NCBI GenBank assembly: GCA_041946755.1
Contig: JBHGBB010000203.1
Coordinates: forward strand, 1-6,681
DNA from: JBHGBB01 sp041946755
GTDB taxonomy: Bacteria; UBP4; UBA4092; JAOAEQ01
DNA: 6,681 bases
Direction: 5' to 3'
Position numbers and translations under genes: made by a program. Shown piece after piece: positions 6,200 through 6,681 of the stretch. The notes beneath the pieces were generated by a model. It saw only the letters and a program-made list of their open reading frames with translations. It ran no database searches and was not told the origin of the DNA. The number at the start of each line of letters is the position of its first letter. Positions within the stretch are counted from its first letter, which is position 1.

Positions 6200-6681
6200 A
6201 TGCGAAAGCAGTTATATCATTTAACTTTAGCAGATTTTGAAGAATTTCCTGTCTGGGAATTCGCTCTAGATGAAGAAGGTGTTGATGGTCAAGATGAAAC
6301 TACGGTTAGACCATATAATACCTCTGAAGTAGATCCAACGGCTGGTCTTTTTGTGGTAAAAGCTAAATTTATACTTAATGACGGAACAATTTGTTATGGT
6401 TATTTAACTCCACAAGTCTCCGGTTTTGATAGTATAGGATATATCCAGCCAATTATTATTACTGCATCCGGCCAGATTAATTTCTGGCATGGGATTATTA
6501 AACCAAAAGATACTGAAATTACTGAATACTATCGTAAACTTGGGAAGAATGCAGCACAAGTTTTTCCGGTTAAATATTCCTCTGAACTAAAAGTTATTAA
6601 TGGTCCGGTTGAAGGTACCATTGACGGTTTTATGTATACTGTTGAAGAGAAACATTCAATATTTTCTCGAAAAAGAGAAAT
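6200..6681 (+). CDS. Protein of unknown function, conserved-looking, 3' end outside window
   Basis: The frame is open from the ATG at 6200 to the right edge, giving 160 complete codons with no stop. It begins MRKQLYHLTLADFEEFPVWEF and has no signal peptide or membrane helix, so it is probably cytosolic. It carries an acidic stretch (ALDEEGVDGQDETTVRP), then short alternating beta-like segments such as LFVVKAKFILNDGT, YLTPQVSG and IQPIIITASGQINFW. Near the edge it reads VFPVKYSSELKVINGPVEGTI. The pattern of LxLxDL, PVWEFALDEEG, GQDETTVRP, DGT-x-x-GYLTP and FP-V resembles hypothetical proteins I loosely recall from varied bacteria, but I cannot name a family or function. It starts 15 bases after tspO in the same reading frame, without a clear ribosome binding site, and may share its transcript. 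The sequence reads as coding because it keeps one open frame and a coherent protein character to the edge. It probably ends soon after the window. Confidence 0.75.
   Translation, partial: MRKQLYHLTLADFEEFPVWEFALDEEGVDGQDETTVRPYNTSEVDPTAGLFVVKAKFILNDGTICYGYLTPQVSGFDSIGYIQPIIITASGQINFWHGIIKPKDTEITEYYRKLGKNAAQVFPVKYSSELKVINGPVEGTIDGFMYTVEEKHSIFSRKRE

Noticed and set aside
6667..6681. Small inverted repeat near the right edge (TTTCTC and GAGAAA)
   Set aside because: It is only six bases per arm within an open coding frame of AT-rich sequence and is easily explained by chance.

Overview
The window looks like a piece of chromosome, or a metagenome contig, from an AT-rich uncultured-type bacterium. 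It has a bacterial complex I gene (nuoM), a class A RNase P RNA and a bacterial tspO, but nothing that fixes the phylum. None of the visible protein starts has a strong Shine-Dalgarno sequence. No mobile element, CRISPR array or tRNA was seen.

Layout. Bases 1-846 are the 3' part of nuoM, the proton-pumping subunit M of NADH:quinone oxidoreductase, open at the left edge. It ends in four consecutive in-frame stops. The expected neighbour nuoN does not follow. Instead, about 20 bases later, a 995-residue YfhO-type multi-pass membrane protein begins (868-3855), apparently a GT-C fold glycosyltransferase. It has no first membrane helix, starts with TTG, and uses different codons from nuoM. This boundary looks like a rearrangement or an assembly join. 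The YfhO-type protein carries, in its C-terminal extracytoplasmic part, a segment that reads as an ILEI/FAM3-type domain. That domain is best known from animal secreted proteins and from the carbohydrate-binding stem of POMGNT1.

The YfhO-type gene converges on rnpB, the RNase P RNA, which lies on the minus strand (about 3936-4311). A perfect 17-bp palindrome sits between them. Upstream of rnpB is a 136-bp AT-rich divergent promoter region. It holds a good minus-strand promoter and a 12-bp direct repeat with exact 40-bp periodicity.

From there the plus strand reads a radical SAM/SPASM-like protein (4448-5680), tspO (5708-6184) and a partial conserved-type protein of unknown function (6200 to the right edge). 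They are separated by only 27 and 15 bases and are probably one transcription unit.

Functional reading. nuoM belongs to respiration. The YfhO-type protein probably decorates a cell-surface polymer. The radical SAM protein has no visible precursor peptide, so its substrate is unknown. TspO is a membrane tetrapyrrole/stress protein. No single pathway obviously unites the genes right of nuoM. The most unusual features are the ILEI-like domain inside a YfhO-type protein and the abrupt nuoM/YfhO boundary.
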